Assembly: GCA_002840435.1 (NCBI GenBank) | Contig: PHAT01000001.1 | Span: forward strand, 304,300-368,299 | DNA: 64,000 nucleotides | Source: Deltaproteobacteria bacterium HGW-Deltaproteobacteria-6 | GTDB lineage: Bacteria > Desulfobacterota > Syntrophia > Syntrophales > Smithellaceae | Direction of reading: 5' to 3' | Shown here: piece after piece, positions 61,032 to 64,000 of the stretch | How positions within the stretch are numbered: position 1 is the stretch's first letter | Layout of the letters: each line of letters begins with the position of its first letter | Made by a program: the position numbers and the translations under genes | Notes under the pieces: model-generated | What the model saw: the letters and a program-made list of their open reading frames with translations, nothing else | Databases searched by the model: none | Told to the model about the DNA's origin: nothing

Positions 61032-61759
61032 CGGAAACCTTATCGCTATCATCATCTGATCAGATACAAAAAGAATTGTTGTCTTTAGTGAAGACCGTCA
61101 AAGGACAGGTCCTGAATGCTGAAAATTTGTATGTGGAAGTGGATTGGAAAAAGCCTATGCCGGTGCAGAAGAAGAATAAGACGGTAACAAGAAATCATGA
61201 AGAGCAATTAAACAGTCTTGGAAAGAATGTTGCCGGATGTACGCGATGTTCACTGGCCGGGACGAGAAAAAACATTGTTTTCGGCGACGGCAACGCAGAA
61301 GCTAAAATTGTCTTTGTAGGAGAGGCGCCGGGTGCGGATGAAGATGAGCAGGGCCTGCCCTTTGTGGGTCGCGCAGGGCAGCTTCTGACCAACATTATCA
61401 AAGCGATGGGACTCGAGCGAAAAGACGTTTATATCTGCAATATCCTCAAATGCCGGCCGCCCGGAAACCGCAACCCCCTGCCCGATGAAATCAGGTTATG
61501 TGAGCCTTTTTTGAAGCAGCAATTGCAGCTGATATCCCCGCAGATTATCTGCGCGCTGGGGTCCTTCGCCGCGAAAACCCTCTTAAAAACCGAAACGCCG
61601 ATTACCGCATTGCGCGGGCGTTTTCACACCTATGACGGGATCAAGTTAATGCCAACATACCATCCGGCTTATCTTTTACGGAATCCGTCAGCCAAAAAGC
61701 AGGTCTGGGAAGATGTCCAGTTGATCATGAAAGAAATTGAACAAGCTGATCGATCATAA
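61028..61759 (+). CDS. Uracil-DNA glycosylase, type 4 (Fe-S)
   Basis: Removes uracil from DNA. The 243-residue protein has a 65-residue lysine-rich N-terminal extension, then the family's Fe-S ligands CTRC and CNILKCRPPGNR, motif GEAPGADEDEQGLPFVG and the C-terminal YHPAYLLRN. The extension is common in bacterial family 4 enzymes. Coupled to coaBC by ATGA. No defect visible. Confidence 0.93.
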   Translation: MTETLSLSSSDQIQKELLSLVKTVKGQVLNAENLYVEVDWKKPMPVQKKNKTVTRNHEEQLNSLGKNVAGCTRCSLAGTRKNIVFGDGNAEAKIVFVGEAPGADEDEQGLPFVGRAGQLLTNIIKAMGLERKDVYICNILKCRPPGNRNPLPDEIRLCEPFLKQQLQLISPQIICALGSFAAKTLLKTETPITALRGRFHTYDGIKLMPTYHPAYLLRNPSAKKQVWEDVQLIMKEIEQADRS

Positions 61760-61779
61760 AGTCAGGAAGAGGTGACGTC

Positions 61780-63087
61780 ATGTTCAAAAGAATATGCTTC
61801 GTATTACTGCTGATCATCATTGCAACAGCCGGCATGCTCCATGCGCAGGACAAGAAACCTCTTTTTCATGTGATCAACCTGGAAGGCATCATTACCGATC
61901 CACAGGCGAAATATGTCGCAGAAAGTCTGGAGGAAGCGCAAAAAGCCGGTGCAACCGGCATGATTATTTTACTGGACACACCGGGCGGTCTGGACACAGC
62001 CATGCGGGATGTTGCCAAAAGCATTCTCAATGCGCCGATGCCGGTCATTGTTTATGTCTATCCGTCAGGCGCACGGGCCGCTTCCGCCGGCGTAATTATC
62101 GCGCAGGCCGCTCATATCGCCGCTATGGCGCCCGGCACCAACATCGGCGCCGCCCATCCGGTGGCCATCGGCATCGGGGGCCCTGCTGAGATGGACAAAA
62201 CCATGTCCAGAAAAGTGGAGAATGACGCGGCGGCCTACGCCCGCAGCATTGCCAAAACCCGCGGTCGCAGCGAAGAATGGGTGGAGAAAGCGGTGCGCAA
62301 GAGCGAATCGATCACGGCGGATGAGGCTCTGAAATTGAAAGTCATCGATGTTGTGGCTCCTGATATTCAAACCCTTTTAACGGCGATTGATAACAAAGAG
62401 GTTACGGTCGCAGGACAAAAAAAGAAGCTGTCCACCGCCAATGCCGTTCTGGACACAAAAAAGATCGGCACACGGCAGGGAATTCTTTCGGCGATATCCA
62501 ATCCCAACATTGCTTACCTGCTTTTATTGATCGGTCTGGCCGGTCTGTATTTCGAATTTTCCACGCCCGGCGCGATTTTGCCCGGTGTAATCGGCGGGAT
62601 ATCTCTGCTGCTGGCTTTTGTCGGCATATCCGCGCTTCCGGTGAGCTATACAGGCGTATTGCTGATCCTGTTCAGCATTATTTTATTTATTGCGGAGATC
62701 AAGATTATGAGCCATGGTATGTTGGCCGTCGGCGGCGTGATATCCCTGGCGCTGGGGTCATTTCTCCTTTTTGACACGCCGGAACCGGCGCTGAGAATCT
62801 CTTTGCAGGTTTTGGTTCCGGCTGTACTGGTTGCTTCCGCATTTTTTATCGTCGTCATCTGGCTGGCTGTTAAAGCGCAACTGAGGAAACATTATTCGGG
62901 AAAAGAGTCGATGATCGAAGGACAGGGTGAAGCCCAAACGGCCATCGACGGCGAAGGGAAGGTGTTTTACCAGGGAGAATACTGGACGGCCGGGAGTGAT
63001 CAGTTTATCCCTCAGGGAGCAAAAGTCAGGATTAAAGAGGTTGACGGCCTGAAACTGATTGTTGAAGAAATTAAAGAAAGAAAATAA
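61780..63087 (+). CDS. NfeD-family membrane serine protease
   Basis: A 435-residue membrane protein. It has a signal peptide (about 1-22), a ClpP-type serine protease domain (30-220) with the nucleophile serine in ARAASAGV and MAPGTNIGAAHP, four or five membrane helices (about 245-365), and a C-terminal OB-fold NfeD domain. NfeD long forms pair with a slipin or stomatin, and the next gene is exactly that, 29 bases downstream. Its targets in bacteria are poorly known; membrane quality control is likely. Confidence 0.93.
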   Translation: MFKRICFVLLLIIIATAGMLHAQDKKPLFHVINLEGIITDPQAKYVAESLEEAQKAGATGMIILLDTPGGLDTAMRDVAKSILNAPMPVIVYVYPSGARAASAGVIIAQAAHIAAMAPGTNIGAAHPVAIGIGGPAEMDKTMSRKVENDAAAYARSIAKTRGRSEEWVEKAVRKSESITADEALKLKVIDVVAPDIQTLLTAIDNKEVTVAGQKKKLSTANAVLDTKKIGTRQGILSAISNPNIAYLLLLIGLAGLYFEFSTPGAILPGVIGGISLLLAFVGISALPVSYTGVLLILFSIILFIAEIKIMSHGMLAVGGVISLALGSFLLFDTPEPALRISLQVLVPAVLVASAFFIVVIWLAVKAQLRKHYSGKESMIEGQGEAQTAIDGEGKVFYQGEYWTAGSDQFIPQGAKVRIKEVDGLKLIVEEIKERK

Positions 63088-63116
63088 AATAAATTAATAT
63101 ATAAGGAGGACGCATT

Positions 63117-63881
63117 ATGGTGGGAGCTTTACCTTTACCCCTGCTGGTTGTTGTTGTATTGGTCGTTATGTTTCTGGCTTCGGCGATTAAGGTGCTCAAT
63201 GAATATGAACGGGCGGTTCTGTTTCGGCTGGGCAGAATTCGTGACATCAAAGGGCCCGGCTTAATCATTATCATTCCCGGTATTGATAAAATTGTCCGGA
63301 TCGACATGCGGACGATTACCATGGATGTACCCCCTCAGGATGTTATTACCAAAGACAACGTATCGATTAAAGTCAATGCGGTCGTTTATTTCAGAGTTGT
63401 GGATGCGAATGCCGCTGTTGTCAATGTCGAGAATTTCCTTTTTGCCACCTCGCAGCTTTCTCAGACAACGCTCCGGAGTGTCTGCGGCCAGATGGAATTG
63501 GACGAAATTCTGTCCGAGCGCGAGAAAATCAATCTGCGGCTCCAGGAGATCCTGGATCGCAGCACGGAACCCTGGGGGATCAAAGTATCTCATGTAGAAG
63601 TCAAACAAATTGACCTTCCGGAGGAAATGAAACGGGCTATTGCCAAGCAGGCGGAAGCGGAAAGAGAAAGACGGGCGAAGGTCATCAATGCGGAAGGCGA
63701 ATTTCAGGCCGCCCAGAAGCTGATTGATGCCGCCGCCGTGATGGAAACGCAACCGATGTCGCTGCAATTACGTTATCTGCAGACGTTAAACCAGATCGCC
63801 GCGGAAAATAATTCAACAGTCGTATTTCCCATACCCATTGATTTGTTTAAGCCGTTTTTGAAAATGGCGGATAAAGCATAA
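63117..63881 (+). CDS. Slipin (stomatin/prohibitin-family protein)
   Basis: A 254-residue SPFH-domain protein anchored by an N-terminal membrane helix (about 5-25). Typical segments are [40 protein letters not shown], and a C-terminal coiled coil with [22 protein letters not shown]. Slipins form ring assemblies at the membrane and are substrates or partners of NfeD proteases. Directly downstream of nfeD in the same operon. Confidence 0.95.
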   Translation: MVGALPLPLLVVVVLVVMFLASAIKVLNEYERAVLFRLGRIRDIKGPGLIIIIPGIDKIVRIDMRTITMDVPPQDVITKDNVSIKVNAVVYFRVVDANAAVVNVENFLFATSQLSQTTLRSVCGQMELDEILSEREKINLRLQEILDRSTEPWGIKVSHVEVKQIDLPEEMKRAIAKQAEAERERRAKVINAEGEFQAAQKLIDAAAVMETQPMSLQLRYLQTLNQIAAENNSTVVFPIPIDLFKPFLKMADKA

Positions 63882-63895
63882 ATCGTTATTCGGTA

Positions 63896-63913
63896 AGGGG
63901 ACGAAGGTCCCCT
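63896..63913 (+). terminator. Hairpin after the slipin gene
   Basis: AGGGGAC and GTCCCCT pair around GAAG, extended by CGG and CCG on the outside. No T-run follows, so read-through into the next gene is possible. Confidence 0.5.
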
Positions 63914-63948
63914 GCCGTCAAAATAAATTTATTTTCAAGGAGAGACTT

Positions 63949-64000
63949 ATGCCAAATGAAAAGAAAAACATTCTTACCGGCGGACTTATTTTAATTACTC
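63949..64000 (+). CDS. Start of an unidentified gene (cut by window end)
   Basis: An ATG at 63949 with AAGGAG eight bases upstream opens a frame to the end of the window. The 17 visible residues begin MPNEKKN and turn hydrophobic (ILTGGLILIT), which suggests an N-terminal membrane helix. Too little is present to name it. Confidence 0.6.
   Translation, partial: MPNEKKNILTGGLILIT

Overview
The window looks like a chromosomal segment of a strictly anaerobic, Gram-negative deltaproteobacterium, most like a fermentative or syntrophic member of the Syntrophaceae (Syntrophus/Smithella type). The basis is the [FeFe]-hydrogenase genes with their HydE/F/G maturases, a hybrid cluster protein with a Crp/Fnr regulator, a large acyl-CoA oxidation and carboxylation operon, and a Kdo/LPS-export/rpoN block. 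No database search was possible; all names rest on motifs, length and gene order.

Region 1 (1-22945), hydrogen metabolism, almost all leftward. Maturation genes come first: hydE (cut by the window edge), hydG, a TM1266-type small regulator, then hydF coupled to aspartase. Next is a multimeric group A hydrogenase: HydA, a HydB fused to a GltD-like NAD(P)H/FAD module, an HndB-like Fe-S protein and HydC. Its operon starts with a signalling set of two DRTGG proteins, two stand-alone histidine-kinase-type ATPases and a PHP protein. A second operon holds a 1144-residue hydrogenase with an inserted GltD-like module and a ferredoxin domain that has lost all four cluster cysteines, a small thioredoxin-like Fe-S protein, a sensory (group C, HydS-type) [FeFe] protein with a PAS domain, and a SpoIIE/PP2C phosphatase. 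Together this reads as H2 production or uptake coupled to NAD(P)H and ferredoxin, with an H2/redox-sensing phosphorylation circuit beside it.

Region 2 (23200-29930). A CheW and a small methyl-accepting protein, a Nudix hydrolase with an RsbRD-like tail, a methyltransferase, and a divergent pair of an HcpR-like Crp/Fnr regulator and hcp. The pair shares a perfect TTGAC-N4-GTCAA palindrome placed exactly for class II activation of hcp.

Region 3 (29935-46420). A TetR regulator faces a ten-gene rightward operon: a three-part acyl-CoA carboxylase (CT, BC, biotin carrier), enoyl-CoA hydratase, AtuA/DUF1446 protein, two acyl-CoA synthetases, acyl-CoA dehydrogenase, 3-hydroxyacyl-CoA dehydrogenase/hydratase and thiolase. 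The set resembles the acyclic terpene (Atu) and leucine (Liu) pathways and suggests breakdown of a beta-methyl-branched acid, with electrons probably leaving as H2 through region 1. Three TTRACT-N3-RGTTAA operators overlap the operon promoter. A broken acyl-CoA dehydrogenase lies just past the operon.

Region 4 (46541-64000). Mostly housekeeping: rpiB, a XerC/D recombinase, a TPR membrane protein, kdsA-kdsC, an SMR exporter, lptC-lptA-lptB, rpoN, hpf, ptsN, an aberrant HprK-like protein, rapZ, an M23 peptidase, coaBC, a type 4 uracil-DNA glycosylase, an NfeD-family protease and a slipin, ending in a gene cut by the window edge. No tRNA, rRNA, CRISPR array or intact insertion sequence was seen.
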